Below are positions 55,162-64,000 of a DNA stretch of 64,000 nucleotides, one piece after another (position 1 is the stretch's first letter; every line of letters starts with the position of its first letter). The notes under the pieces were generated by a model. That model was not told the origin of the DNA. It saw only the letters and a list, made by a program, of their open reading frames with translations, and made no database searches. A program made the position numbers and the translations under genes. Source of the stretch: a virus; IMG/VR virus record IMGVR_UViG_3300009110_000302, positions 53,536-117,535 of that record, one strand, 5' to 3'.

Positions 55162-55707
55162 GTGGGGGAAACCCTAGTCTTTATGGATTGCTTAATATTT
55201 GAAAACTCAGGTTTAAATGATAATCATGAGTCTCCCGAGGCAGACGGCCGAGCTCGTCAGCAGGAGGCTATTGATTTTTCTAATTTATTGATTGGCCTTT
55301 TTGAGGACGTTTGCGAGGACGTCGAAGAGGTCTCTATAGAAGATTTAAAAAAGGTCTATGTCAAAGCTGCTCATAACTGCGAGACTGACAAATGCTCGAA
55401 CATTAACCTTTGGGCTTTAGCTAGAATCAATATGTTTATTAGAATGAAATCTCAGAAAGAAATCAAGCAAACTTCTGAGTCTTCTTTGAAGCAACCTATA
55501 TCTAAGATTACCGAGATTCAATTAGAGTCTCCTTTTTTTTATGAAGATTTACAGTCTATCGATATCACAGCAAAATGGGAGCCTTCTCCTGAAGACTTTT
55601 CTTTAGCAGAGCAGTTCATAAATAAGTATGATTTAAAGTTTACCTTCTCAAGTGTTGATGATCTGTATATCGAAGAATACAAACCTTTGGAGCTAGAGCT
55701 CGAGTAA
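55162..55707 (+). CDS. Hypothetical protein (about 181 aa)
   Basis: Start may be GTG 55162 or ATG 55183; neither has a well-placed ribosome site. The protein is acidic and helical with four Cys (FMDCL, DVCEDV, HNCETDKC) and an acidic C-terminus. It comes just before the protease-scaffold gene, so it may be a head-assembly protein. Confidence 0.6.
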   Translation: MGETLVFMDCLIFENSGLNDNHESPEADGRARQQEAIDFSNLLIGLFEDVCEDVEEVSIEDLKKVYVKAAHNCETDKCSNINLWALARINMFIRMKSQKEIKQTSESSLKQPISKITEIQLESPFFYEDLQSIDITAKWEPSPEDFSLAEQFINKYDLKFTFSSVDDLYIEEYKPLELELE

Positions 55708-55711
55708 AAGC

Positions 55712-55719
55712 GGTGTAAT
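55712..55719 (+). promoter_or_regulatory. Late-type promoter motif GGTGTAAT
   Basis: 12 nt before ATG 55732, start of the capsid block. Confidence 0.5.
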
Positions 55720-55731
55720 TATTATTACGTT

Positions 55732-57249
55732 ATGAAAGATTTTAAATTTAAGACAATTTTTAGTTCTGAGGTCAAGCCTTTGGTCTCTGAGGAGAAAGAT
55801 GCTTATTTGGCTTTAGCTGCATTGTCTAACATCGGAGACTTAGTCCCAGACGTAGACACTAATAAAAATATAGATTTACTACCCGTAGCATTTAACGCTT
55901 TTGTAGCTAACAGAGTTAATAAAAATCATGACGTTATCAACACTGAGGCTGCTTTATCCATAGCTCATCATTTCGTAAATAAACCTATTAATATTGAACA
56001 CAGTAGAGAGAAGGTTATTGGTACTATCCTAACAGCAGGTTATAGTGAGTTCGGAACAGACAAGCCTCTTACCGAAGAAGAGGTCAAAGATATGAAGGGC
56101 CCCTTCAACGTAACCTTGGGTGGGGTTATTTGGAAAACTGTTAATGAGGAGGTTGCGGCTTTGATTGAAGATTCTAGTGATCCTACTAGCGAAAATTATC
56201 TTAAGGTGTCGGCTAGTTGGGAGCTAGGTTTTTCTGATTACCAATTAGTAATGATGAGCTCCGAAGATAAGAATATAGAGAATGGCGAATTTATAACGAA
56301 TCCAAATATTATCGAAGAGTTGGAAAAAAATTTAAAGAGTTTTGGTGGCGACGGTCTGACCGAAGATGGGAAATTCATATATAGACATGTAATTGGCGAG
56401 ATTGTTCCGCTAGGTATTGGTCTAACTGAAAGCCCAGCTGCTGAAGTAAAGGGCATTGTCACCAAAAGGGCAGAAGCCAAAAATGTTGTGGAAGAGGAAA
56501 AGTCTCCCGTGGAGATCGGATCCGAAAGTATTTCACATGAAAAAGAAAAAAATGTAAAAAATAAATACATATCGAGAGATAAAATCATGAAAATTAATAG
56601 CATTAATGACATCACGGAAGATTCCATGAAAGAAATGTCTGCTTCTGCTATATCGGATTTCATCCGAAAAGAGCTCGAGGACGCCTCCGAGAAATTTTCT
56701 GCTGAGAAGCAGGGAGTGGAAACTGCTCTTAAGGACGCCGAGGAGAAGCACGAGACTCTTTCAAAGGATCACGAAGAACTAAAAAATAATATGAAAACTA
56801 TCCAAGACGAACTAGAAGTTCTTAAAGCTGAAAAGCTTGAGAAAGAACGTCAGGAAGCTTTCAATACCCGCATGGCCTCTTTAGACGAAGAGTACGAACT
56901 TAGCGATGAAGATCGTGAAGTGATCGCTTCGGACATTAAGGACATGAATGAAGAGACTTTTGAGGCTTATTCTAACAAGATGGCCGTTTTACTTTCTGCA
57001 AAGAATCGTAAGGCTATTGCTGAAGAAGCTTCTCAGAAAGCTGAAGAAGAAGCGAAAGCTTCCGAAGCAGAAGAAAAAAATCTAGCTGAGGCTGAAACCG
57101 CTACCGAAGAGGTAGTCGAAGAAGTTTTAGAAGAAACTGAGCTTAAAACTGAGGTGCCCGTTAGCACTGCTGCCAACGAGCCGACCGTATACGAAAAGTA
57201 TAAGGCCGCGTTCGATATGGACGGTTTTGAGTTTAAATCACATCGTTAA
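55732..57249 (+). CDS. Prohead protease - scaffold fusion
   Basis: Residues 1-230 look like a prohead protease: VAFNAFVANRVNKNHDVINTEAALSIA, a His in NKPINIEHSREKVIGTIL near residue 85, and a Ser in LKVSASWELGFSDYQ near 161. Residues 280-440 are a charged coiled coil rich in Glu/Lys, as in scaffold proteins. An acidic tail ends in VYEKYKAAFDMDGFEF. Decoration-like and capsid genes follow, as usual for this module. The exact catalytic pair is inferred. Confidence 0.7.
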   Translation: MKDFKFKTIFSSEVKPLVSEEKDAYLALAALSNIGDLVPDVDTNKNIDLLPVAFNAFVANRVNKNHDVINTEAALSIAHHFVNKPINIEHSREKVIGTILTAGYSEFGTDKPLTEEEVKDMKGPFNVTLGGVIWKTVNEEVAALIEDSSDPTSENYLKVSASWELGFSDYQLVMMSSEDKNIENGEFITNPNIIEELEKNLKSFGGDGLTEDGKFIYRHVIGEIVPLGIGLTESPAAEVKGIVTKRAEAKNVVEEEKSPVEIGSESISHEKEKNVKNKYISRDKIMKINSINDITEDSMKEMSASAISDFIRKELEDASEKFSAEKQGVETALKDAEEKHETLSKDHEELKNNMKTIQDELEVLKAEKLEKERQEAFNTRMASLDEEYELSDEDREVIASDIKDMNEETFEAYSNKMAVLLSAKNRKAIAEEASQKAEEEAKASEAEEKNLAEAETATEEVVEEVLEETELKTEVPVSTAANEPTVYEKYKAAFDMDGFEFKSHR

Positions 57250-57291
57250 AATTTTATGTTTAACTAAAATTATTAAAGGAAAAAAAATATT

Positions 57292-57855
57292 ATGGCACAA
57301 TTATTACCATTTAGAGACTACGACGAGCACGACGTTATCAACCTTTTTGCGTTCGATTACGCCGGGACAACTGTCACTAAGGGCGCTCTTGTGAAGATTA
57401 AATCTAGTGCTGGGTGGAATGTCGCTCAGGAACTTGATCAGTCTAATAGCATGGTTGGCTTTAGCTTAAACAATGTAGTGAGCGATCGCTATGCTGTGCA
57501 AGCTAGAGTGGATCTTGCTGGTTCAGGCGATAATCCTCTCGGGATGATGCTCTATGATGTAGCAGAAACTGATGAAAATGGCGAAAAGCTTATTTATAAC
57601 CCACGTAAAGCTGCCGAGATGCAGACTACCGTTAGCGGTCAAGCAGTACCAATTCTTACCAAGGGCATCGTCCTTGTTAATGGAGTTGACGGAACTGTTG
57701 CCGAAGGCGGATTAGCCTACTGCGGAACCGGTTCAGCAGACGGTGGAATCACTGCCACCGCTGGTGGAACTAAAAAGAAGATCGGTCGGTTCTTAGGAAC
57801 TACCGGAGCGAATGGTGAGGTTCTGCTTCACTTAGACGTCAATATCGATCTCTAA
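57292..57855 (+). CDS. Capsid decoration-like protein
   Basis: A 187-residue beta-rich protein with LPFRDYDEHDVINLFAFDYAGTTVTKGALVKI at its start and several turns rich in Gly and Val (VPILTKGIVLVNGVDGTVAEGG). It sits between the protease-scaffold and major capsid genes, where head-decoration proteins occur. AAAGGA lies upstream. Confidence 0.6.
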   Translation: MAQLLPFRDYDEHDVINLFAFDYAGTTVTKGALVKIKSSAGWNVAQELDQSNSMVGFSLNNVVSDRYAVQARVDLAGSGDNPLGMMLYDVAETDENGEKLIYNPRKAAEMQTTVSGQAVPILTKGIVLVNGVDGTVAEGGLAYCGTGSADGGITATAGGTKKKIGRFLGTTGANGEVLLHLDVNIDL

Positions 57856-57882
57856 TATCATTATTATAAAGGAATTAATCTA

Positions 57883-59016
57883 ATGAAATTAAAATTAAAA
57901 AACACACCTGAACAGGTTGAATTAGTTAAGGCTCTTGGTTCTAAGGATGCGGCTGTGGCAAGGGAAGCTCAAGAAGCTTTCGCTGCCTTTATCGGTCCTG
58001 TTATCCAAAAGGTTATCAAGCAGTCTGCTACCGCTGGTTTAGTCTACACAGATGTCTCTTATGATGAAGACGATAGTCCAAGCTACCCGTTAGACTTGTA
58101 CTATGATCAATCCGCTGGTCATGTGACTGTATGGTCACAAAGCATGGCTGGAGGTTTACCGACCTCGCTGACTGAGGGCGTTAAAGAGCTTAAAATCTCT
58201 ACTTACAGACTTGACGCAGCTATTTCTTGGCTTAAGAAGTATGCTCGCAGAGCTCGTTTGGACGTAGTTAGTAAAGCTCTTGAGCGTATGTCTCAGGAAG
58301 TTTTGTTGAAGCAAGAGCGTAACGCTTGGGCTGTCATTTTGAAAGCTCTAGGCAACTCTAGTTCAACTAACTCTGTTGCAGCTAACAATGGTCACATTCT
58401 AGCTACCAATCAAGAAAGCAAGTTCTCTGTTGCTGACATCAGTCGCCTGATGACTCACATGAAGAGAATTAGCGCTTCTTTTGCTAATGGTACTGCTGAT
58501 CCTTCTGACTCTTTTGGTCTTACTGACCTATATGTGAGTCCTGAGGTTCTTGAGCAGATCCGTGGCTTCGCTTACAATCCGCTGAACACTGAAGGTTCTT
58601 CCGTTGGTGTTATGGGTCTTCCCGATGGCGTACGTGAAGGAGTATGGCGTGGTGCAGGAATGAGCGAGATCTATGGCGTGGCTATTCATGATCTAGTGGA
58701 GCTTGGCTCGAGCAAGAAGTATAATACCTTGTTCAGCACCTTCGCTCAGAACGGAATCGCCCACACGTCTGGTACCGCAATTGGTGCTCAAAGCACTAAC
58801 TTTGCTGACGCCGCTGACGAGATCTTGATCGGTATCGACGCATCTAAGGAAGCCTTCATTCGCCCTGTGGCAATGAATGCCGACAATGGTGCAACCTTTA
58901 CCGCACTTCCCGACGACCAATTCGCCCAAAGAGCCGACAAGGTTGGCTTCTATGGCGCTATGGAAGAGGGTCGTGTTTGCATCGATGCGAGAGCTTGTGC
59001 AGGCTTGGTCATGTAA
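57883..59016 (+). CDS. Major capsid protein
   Basis: A 377-residue protein after the scaffold and decoration-like genes, with an N-terminal helical region (TPEQVELVKALGSKDAAVAREAQEAFAAF), a central spine-helix-like segment (RARLDVVSKALERMSQEVLLKQERNAWAVILKAL) and a Gly-rich C-terminus. A strong terminator follows. An HK97-type fold is expected but not proven by reading. Confidence 0.78.
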   Translation: MKLKLKNTPEQVELVKALGSKDAAVAREAQEAFAAFIGPVIQKVIKQSATAGLVYTDVSYDEDDSPSYPLDLYYDQSAGHVTVWSQSMAGGLPTSLTEGVKELKISTYRLDAAISWLKKYARRARLDVVSKALERMSQEVLLKQERNAWAVILKALGNSSSTNSVAANNGHILATNQESKFSVADISRLMTHMKRISASFANGTADPSDSFGLTDLYVSPEVLEQIRGFAYNPLNTEGSSVGVMGLPDGVREGVWRGAGMSEIYGVAIHDLVELGSSKKYNTLFSTFAQNGIAHTSGTAIGAQSTNFADAADEILIGIDASKEAFIRPVAMNADNGATFTALPDDQFAQRADKVGFYGAMEEGRVCIDARACAGLVM

Positions 59017-59037
59017 GTTGACAACATTCTCAAACAC

Positions 59038-59068
59038 ACTCGGGGCTTCGGCCCCGAGTTTTTTTTTA
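59038..59068 (+). terminator. Rho-independent terminator after the capsid gene
   Basis: ACTCGGGGC-TTCG-GCCCCGAGT, a perfect 9-bp stem with a UUCG tetraloop, then a run of T. Confidence 0.93.
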
Positions 59069-59092
59069 TTTTAGGGCTTGGCCCTGTATTAT

Positions 59093-59099
59093 GTGTAAA
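59093..59099 (+). promoter_or_regulatory. Late-type promoter motif GTGTAAA
   Basis: Between the capsid terminator and ATG 59126, which is 26 nt further. Confidence 0.4.
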
Positions 59100-59125
59100 A
59101 TATTGAGTAAGGTATAAGGTTTTTA

Positions 59126-60568
59126 ATGATGAAATATAGCGTTCCCAGTCATGACGAAGAATATCCAAAACGGCAAGAATCTAGGCAAATAGGTGTCCCC
59201 GGACAAGAGAAAGTAGAGGTTCTTGCTGATGGAACGATAAAGGCTAAAGCTTTTGTAGATAAAGACCATCAAGATCTAGACTATAATTTTGACGAAGAAA
59301 AACAAGCTCCCTTTTTTCAAAAAAATATAAACGACTCCTTAAAAATCAAATTTGTTCCAAAATCATTTAACGTCTATTATAAGGCTACATGTAAAAAGAT
59401 TTTTTCTATAATTAATAGTTTCGGAAAATTCATTAACAGGGTTAAAGAAATTCCTCTCGCTGGGATGGGGCGATACAAACACGCTCATCGTCTAATACGT
59501 AGGGGCATTAAAAAACTTCTTAAAGACAATAAAAGATATATTTTTACAAAAAACGATGTGGGGCGTGGCCCAACAGCAATCCCTTACGTAGAAAGTAAAA
59601 CTTTTGGACCTTACAATTATCCAGTTAAATTAAAAGCTAGCTCTGATATAGATTTTATAAGAGACATCATATTAATTAAGACTGGAGGTTTTACCGATAG
59701 CTCTTCTCCCAACTATGACTCCACGCAAACAGAGGTCGTTTACGTTAGCCCTCATATAGAAAAAAGTTTTTCCGGAGTTTTCCATACCAGTACTGGTATC
59801 AATTTAAATGGAGACAATAGCATCCAAACTGGACTCGGTTTGGATGATGGCATATCTAGTGGAGTGAGCATTAATCTTTTGTCTTCCGAAGATTTTTCAA
59901 TCCCTAGCGGCTCTTATTTAAGCGGTAGTGGAGCTTACAATCATTATATTTCTAGCGATGCAAATTCTGCTCCTTCTCTACATGTAGAAACAAACGCTCC
60001 ATCAAACACCTTATTTAAAGAGTATAACCTAAGTAAGAGAAATTTAAGATTTTCTTCTGATCATTGGGATGGAGTAATTCCAAGCGGAGCTTGGTTCTCT
60101 ATAGAGTCTTGGTGTTATAACGATAAATACGTAGGGTTTGATGGTCAAATCGATATAGAACCCGTAGATCAATCCTTAGGGGTTACAATGAACGAAACCG
60201 TGATAGGTAAAGCAGAAGATTCTCGAGGTTACGCAGAAGCTTATTCAACAGCTGAAAAAAAAGCAGAAAAAGTTTTCTATAAAAAGTTAAATAAAAAACT
60301 TATGGATAACGGTTTAAAAAACAAAAAGTCAAGATACAAAAAATACGAATACATGATTTACAAAAGCGCTCAAGGTTACTTCGATAAAGAGGACCATCAA
60401 CAGACAAAAGATTACGATTTAAAAAAATCAGCAAACCCGACAGGAGAGAGCTTTGTTTACGTAACGCAAGATCAAAAAACCTCCAGTCACACGAATACGA
60501 ACCGACCAGCTGGCGGTAGCTCTAGTGGTAGCTCCAGTAGTAACTCTGGCGGCAACTCAGGTTATTAA
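59126..60568 (+). CDS. Structural protein with Ser/Gly-rich tail
   Basis: The 480-residue protein has a basic helical domain (residues about 85-150), a beta-rich Ser/Gly middle and a low-complexity GGSSSGSSSSNSGG tail. It sits right after the capsid gene and before a YHYH-domain protein. It is likely a head-tail, neck or fibre component. ATG 59126 or 59129. Confidence 0.6.
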   Translation: MMKYSVPSHDEEYPKRQESRQIGVPGQEKVEVLADGTIKAKAFVDKDHQDLDYNFDEEKQAPFFQKNINDSLKIKFVPKSFNVYYKATCKKIFSIINSFGKFINRVKEIPLAGMGRYKHAHRLIRRGIKKLLKDNKRYIFTKNDVGRGPTAIPYVESKTFGPYNYPVKLKASSDIDFIRDIILIKTGGFTDSSSPNYDSTQTEVVYVSPHIEKSFSGVFHTSTGINLNGDNSIQTGLGLDDGISSGVSINLLSSEDFSIPSGSYLSGSGAYNHYISSDANSAPSLHVETNAPSNTLFKEYNLSKRNLRFSSDHWDGVIPSGAWFSIESWCYNDKYVGFDGQIDIEPVDQSLGVTMNETVIGKAEDSRGYAEAYSTAEKKAEKVFYKKLNKKLMDNGLKNKKSRYKKYEYMIYKSAQGYFDKEDHQQTKDYDLKKSANPTGESFVYVTQDQKTSSHTNTNRPAGGSSSGSSSSNSGGNSGY

Positions 60569-60579
60569 GAGGACTTTAG

Positions 60580-62211
60580 ATGAAGTATTATAATAAAATC
60601 AATAGAAATTTAAAAGTGAGAGCTAGACTCTATTTTAATCAATTGTCTCACAATAGAGTTTTAGATACTACCCCAAGATATTTCGTAAAGATAGACTCTT
60701 TAAAATCTTTAGAAAGAATCGGGTTCACTCAAAAATCTGAGAATAATCAATACGTTAGGTACGCTTCGAATTTTTATGGAGCTAAGAAAGAAGAATATTT
60801 AAGCCAAAAACAGGTTGAGAACATTTTATTAGATTTAAACTCGAAAGCTCCTTACGGTTATAATACTGGAATATCTGGAAGCTTACAAGCCTATAATGAT
60901 GAAGTAAAATTTAATTCATCTTACCAATCATTTTATAATAATTTTTGGAACGATAATTTAAGTAGGGTTACAGCAGACGCTTCTGAGCAATATCCATATA
61001 TGGAAGTAGAATTAAACGAAGTGATTAAAAGTAAATTTTTAGTAAAAGAGCCCGCTTCCTATGCTGATTATTCACCGCCAGTATCAGAAGATGACGCTTC
61101 GTATTATAATCCTAACCTTTCAATAGGGACATATTCTTGTGACGAAAATACCAATATAGTAGTTACGACAGGGGTAAGCCCTTTCAGTTTTTATGGTTTT
61201 GTCGTAGACGGAATACACAGAACTTCTTTAAATTTAGGAAGAAATAAACAATATACATTTACTAATACTAATTTATTTCATCAAGAATCATGTCAAACTG
61301 GAGTTTTGCCTTTTAGGATCTCAGAGGGGTCTTCTGACGGGGTTTTAAACGGCGGGAGTACTTATACCTCTGGAGTAAACGTTAGTGGCGCGGGTACCTT
61401 AACAGGGGCAGAAGTGCTGGTCCTTACTACTGATGAAAATACTCCAAATTCATTAGGTTATCATTCTCCTTTATATCCTGATATGGGAGCAAATATAGCT
61501 ATCTTAGATGGTTGTAGTGGGGTTGCAGGAAGCGTTACTCATCCTTCTTTCACTCCTTACGCAATTTGGAATAGCGGGACGGTGCCCTCAACGGATTCTT
61601 CTAAAAGGACTGTAGCTTCAACCGGTAATCCAAATCATTGTACGCACAATAGTTCTAGAGGGTGGACTGGTTATCCAAACATGGATTCTACTCATGGGAT
61701 ATCAGGACAATCCTATGAATGGGAAATACCTTTAAACCCAGTCCTTCCAGCGAGCGGTCAAAATTCAAGAGTTCCGCTAGGCGCTATAGGAGTTGCGCTC
61801 AACGGCTTACCGTTACATAACGCTTACGATCTTTCTGGGAACGATTTAGTTAATTCAGAATTTAAGGATAATTGTAATGGTTTTGTTAGTTTCGGTAAGT
61901 ATATGTATCGTCAAGATCCCATATGTACATATGTTGATGTTTCCGGAGAGCATTCTCCTATAGTTGGTTATGCTTTTGATGGTTATCCTATTTACGGATC
62001 GAGAGACGAAAGCGGAATACATATCGATGAAGACGATTTAGACATGTTCCATGGTCATAATCAAGAAGGTAGGGGTTACCATTATCATGTAACAACGGGA
62101 GCTCCTTATGTTTTAGGCGCATATTATAAAGGGGTTCCAACTTCTGGTAATTTTGAGGATACGAATTCTCCTGCTATTACTGGATATCCTATTAAATATA
62201 GAAGCCTTTAA
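60580..62211 (+). CDS. YHYH-domain virion protein
   Basis: The C-terminal 250 residues show a YHYH domain: IGVALNGLPLHNAYDLSG, IVGYAFDGYPIYGSRDESG, then MFHGHNQEGRGYHYHVTTGAPYV near residue 494-520. The N-terminal part (1-180) is a separate basic domain. YHYH proteins occur in bacteria and in phage structural genes; metal binding by the His-rich loops is likely. RBS AGAGGA precedes the ATG. A tail or fibre component is likely. Confidence 0.78.
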   Translation: MKYYNKINRNLKVRARLYFNQLSHNRVLDTTPRYFVKIDSLKSLERIGFTQKSENNQYVRYASNFYGAKKEEYLSQKQVENILLDLNSKAPYGYNTGISGSLQAYNDEVKFNSSYQSFYNNFWNDNLSRVTADASEQYPYMEVELNEVIKSKFLVKEPASYADYSPPVSEDDASYYNPNLSIGTYSCDENTNIVVTTGVSPFSFYGFVVDGIHRTSLNLGRNKQYTFTNTNLFHQESCQTGVLPFRISEGSSDGVLNGGSTYTSGVNVSGAGTLTGAEVLVLTTDENTPNSLGYHSPLYPDMGANIAILDGCSGVAGSVTHPSFTPYAIWNSGTVPSTDSSKRTVASTGNPNHCTHNSSRGWTGYPNMDSTHGISGQSYEWEIPLNPVLPASGQNSRVPLGAIGVALNGLPLHNAYDLSGNDLVNSEFKDNCNGFVSFGKYMYRQDPICTYVDVSGEHSPIVGYAFDGYPIYGSRDESGIHIDEDDLDMFHGHNQEGRGYHYHVTTGAPYVLGAYYKGVPTSGNFEDTNSPAITGYPIKYRSL

Positions 62212-62216
62212 CATAA

Positions 62217-64000
62217 ATGATTAGTAATGTAAACATTCAAAGTGAATCGATTACAGACATTCTTAGCGCTCCTCTGGGTGTTCATTATGTTATATACTGT
62301 GTTTATTTTTGCAATAAATCAGACACCAAAGAAGAAACGGTTACGATCCATTTAGCTGACGGATCGACAAGCTCTTTTAATTCAGAGACAACTATACTTA
62401 AGGAAGTAATTATCCCCCCGGGGGAGACTTTCGTTTTAGGATCTTCTAAGAAGCTTTCTAACGTTGTTCATTACATGAAAAAAAGAGGAATTGAAGAAAA
62501 CAAAATATATTTAAACCCGGGTGAGACTTTGGCCGCCTCCTCTTCTGGCCTTAACGTTGTAGCTTCTCCTATTTATTATAAGTTTGGTGAGGAAGAAAGG
62601 GATAATCCGATAGAAAGCCCTACTCCCACGCCTTCTGTGACCCCTAGCTCTGGAGTAATAAGCGAGTTTTGTCCTTGTAATCGTAATCCAAATGATCAAT
62701 ATCAATATTCTGATTATGCTCATGTGAATACAGGAAATAATTTTTTCCTAGTCCCTTATAATGATACTATTTCTCCTCATGCAACCTCAGGTAAAACTAT
62801 ATTTAAAGCAGGGGATTGTATTTGGTATAAAACCCGTCCTTTTGGAACAATTGAACATCAAACACCTACATGGATCAATAAAGTTGGAAGAGTTGAAGGC
62901 CCTGTGTATCATGGAAACGATCCTTATTATAAAATAATTTTATATGAAAGACTTCCAGAGAGATTAGTAGTCGGAACTCAAATTTATAGATGTGACTCTT
63001 CGGTTCACGGGCTTACCCCAACCCCGACAAGCTCTATTACTCCCACGCCTTCTGTAACGCCCTCAAAAGTAACCCCGAGTGCAACCCCTACAAATAGTAC
63101 GACCCCGAGCGCGACTCCGAGCGTGACTCCAAGCAATACTCCTACTAATAGTAGAACCCCAACTACAACACCAACTCCTACAGCATCTGAACCGGTTCTC
63201 GGATGCGAAATTGAAGTAAGCGGTGCTCCTATCTCAATTATTAATGGGCTATACGAGCCAGCTGGTACACATAACGTATGGGGGTCAACTAGAACCTATT
63301 ATCGCCAAGTTTGGCCCGAGAACACCCCCTCCAAGGCTGGAGCGCACGAATCTCGTTACTTTAAAATGTGGCACGATTCCGTTCGGTGGATTGTCGGTCG
63401 ATTTCTGGGTACACCGGGGTTGGGAAACGAATGGATCCAATCCCAAGATACGCAAGCTGTACATCCTTGGAGCGCGCCTTGGGGGCATTCATACCCTCTG
63501 CCTTCTTGGGGCACCTCTGTATCGCAAGTTATCTGTCCAACCCCGAGCGTGACCCCAAGCGTGACCCCGACCAATACCCCTACGAATAGCGTTACTCCGA
63601 GTAATACTCCGAGCGTTAGCCTAAGCAGTAGCCCGGGTAGTTCCCCAAGTAATACCCCGAGTAATACTCCAAGTAATACTCCAAGTAATACTCCAAGTAA
63701 TACTCCAAGCAATACCCCGAGTAATACTCCAAGTAGTACCCCGAGTATAACGCCTACGTCTTCTATGACTCTTTGTTCTTGCACTCCTGCTGCATGGCAC
63801 CCTGACTCGTCTATAGCAGATCCAGCACCTCATGATTTGTACGAAGCCGCCTCTGGAAATTCCGGCTCCCATACGATCGAAATGCCGTGGGGCACGGTAG
63901 CAGCACCGGGGCACGTCCATCCAGTTTTAAAAGAAGGGGATTGTGTTTATTTCCGTCAGCCAAGCGGGCCGAACCCTAATGGTAGGTTTGGTAACGGTCC
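62217..64000 (+). CDS. Fibre-like protein with Ser/Thr/Pro repeats, partial
   Basis: An open frame of 594 codons from ATG 62217 runs off the window. Order: an N-terminal domain (1-130), a short Pro/Ser/Thr linker, a Cys module (FCPCNRNPNDQYQY ... KAGDCIWYKT), a long PSxTPSxTP linker, a domain with INGLYEPAGTHNVW and WHDSVRWIVG, a second linker with eight 4-residue PSNT-type repeats, and a second Cys module (LCSCTPAAWHP ... KEGDCVYFRQ). The modular plan suits an adhesin or decoration fibre. The true C-terminus lies beyond the window. Confidence 0.75.
   Translation, partial: MISNVNIQSESITDILSAPLGVHYVIYCVYFCNKSDTKEETVTIHLADGSTSSFNSETTILKEVIIPPGETFVLGSSKKLSNVVHYMKKRGIEENKIYLNPGETLAASSSGLNVVASPIYYKFGEEERDNPIESPTPTPSVTPSSGVISEFCPCNRNPNDQYQYSDYAHVNTGNNFFLVPYNDTISPHATSGKTIFKAGDCIWYKTRPFGTIEHQTPTWINKVGRVEGPVYHGNDPYYKIILYERLPERLVVGTQIYRCDSSVHGLTPTPTSSITPTPSVTPSKVTPSATPTNSTTPSATPSVTPSNTPTNSRTPTTTPTPTASEPVLGCEIEVSGAPISIINGLYEPAGTHNVWGSTRTYYRQVWPENTPSKAGAHESRYFKMWHDSVRWIVGRFLGTPGLGNEWIQSQDTQAVHPWSAPWGHSYPLPSWGTSVSQVICPTPSVTPSVTPTNTPTNSVTPSNTPSVSLSSSPGSSPSNTPSNTPSNTPSNTPSNTPSNTPSNTPSSTPSITPTSSMTLCSCTPAAWHPDSSIADPAPHDLYEAASGNSGSHTIEMPWGTVAAPGHVHPVLKEGDCVYFRQPSGPNPNGRFGNG
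63645..63740 (+). repeat. Eight tandem 12-bp coding repeats
   Basis: Units of the form CCAAGTAATACT encode Pro-Ser-Asn-Thr. Near-identity at the DNA level suggests recent expansion and possible length variation. Confidence 0.85.

Noticed and set aside
63223-63552. Alternative + strand frame of 109 codons
   Set aside because: It lies wholly within the 594-codon fibre frame, which has better composition and repeat periodicity.
63645-63740. Tandem repeats considered as a CRISPR array
   Set aside because: Units are 12 bp, contiguous, in frame and without spacers; they are coding repeats.
63356-63920. Long minus-strand open frames with Leu-Gly-Val or Trp-Ser-Ile-Thr repeats
   Set aside because: They are the complement of the PSNT-coding repeats of the fibre gene and have no ribosome site or promoter.

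Overview
The window is 64 kb of a low-GC, double-stranded DNA tailed phage genome, or a metagenome-assembled phage contig. It is almost wholly coding, and nearly everything reads rightward. It holds a complete head-packaging block, rIIA/rIIB homologues, two phage-type sigma factors, a tRNA-Leu and many small orphan genes. No ribosomal or core cellular genes are present. Candidate spanins and several lipoproteins point to a Gram-negative host, and a COQ4-like gene would fit a ubiquinone-making host. The species cannot be fixed from the sequence.

Layout. (1) 1-11.9 kb is a tightly overlapping metabolic block: GlmS, a COQ4-like protein, a small PnuC/CBU_0592-like membrane protein, a PLP-dependent histidine-decarboxylase-like enzyme, proline dehydrogenase, an ornithine-cyclodeaminase-family enzyme, two glycosyltransferases and an HNH endonuclease. 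(2) 11.9-26.9 kb holds replication, repair and regulation genes: an HhH-type DNA glycosylase, ATP-dependent DNA ligase, a sigma-70 factor, tRNA-Leu(UAA), rIIA, rIIB and a RuvB-like AAA+ ATPase. (3) 26.9-38.2 kb is a hyperplastic region of small genes. Most have a private promoter whose -10 box lies only 5-9 nt before the ATG. They are separated by eight copies of a 39-bp dyad element and include a small island on the minus strand. (4) 38.4-40.3 kb is a glycan-modification cassette of one GT25 and two sulfotransferases. (5) 40.3-64 kb is the late block: PhoH, a ClpP-like protease, a second divergent sigma factor, a zinc-finger/ERCC4 nuclease, large terminase, portal, a tail-tube-like protein, an FtsZ/tubulin-like GTPase, a lysis-type membrane cluster, a protease-scaffold protein, a decoration-like protein, major capsid protein, a YHYH-domain protein and an unfinished Ser/Thr/Pro-repeat fibre-like gene.

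Regulation is the most striking part. Four promoter types can be told apart by eye. Class A is TTGxxx, a 16-bp spacer with AACC or AACT fixed at spacer positions 8-11, then TATAAT. Class B is TTGACA, 17 bp ending GTGTGT, then TATATT. Class C is a 23-bp palindrome, 8 bp, TG-N-TATACT, 6 bp, ATG. The late type has GTGTAA with no evident -35. In classes A-C the start codon usually falls where transcription should begin, so this phage appears to make many leaderless mRNAs. The dyad elements next to class B promoters recall the promoter-stem-loop cassettes known from T4-type phages, but in sequence and form they look like a separate family. All functional calls rest on motifs read by eye; no database search was run.
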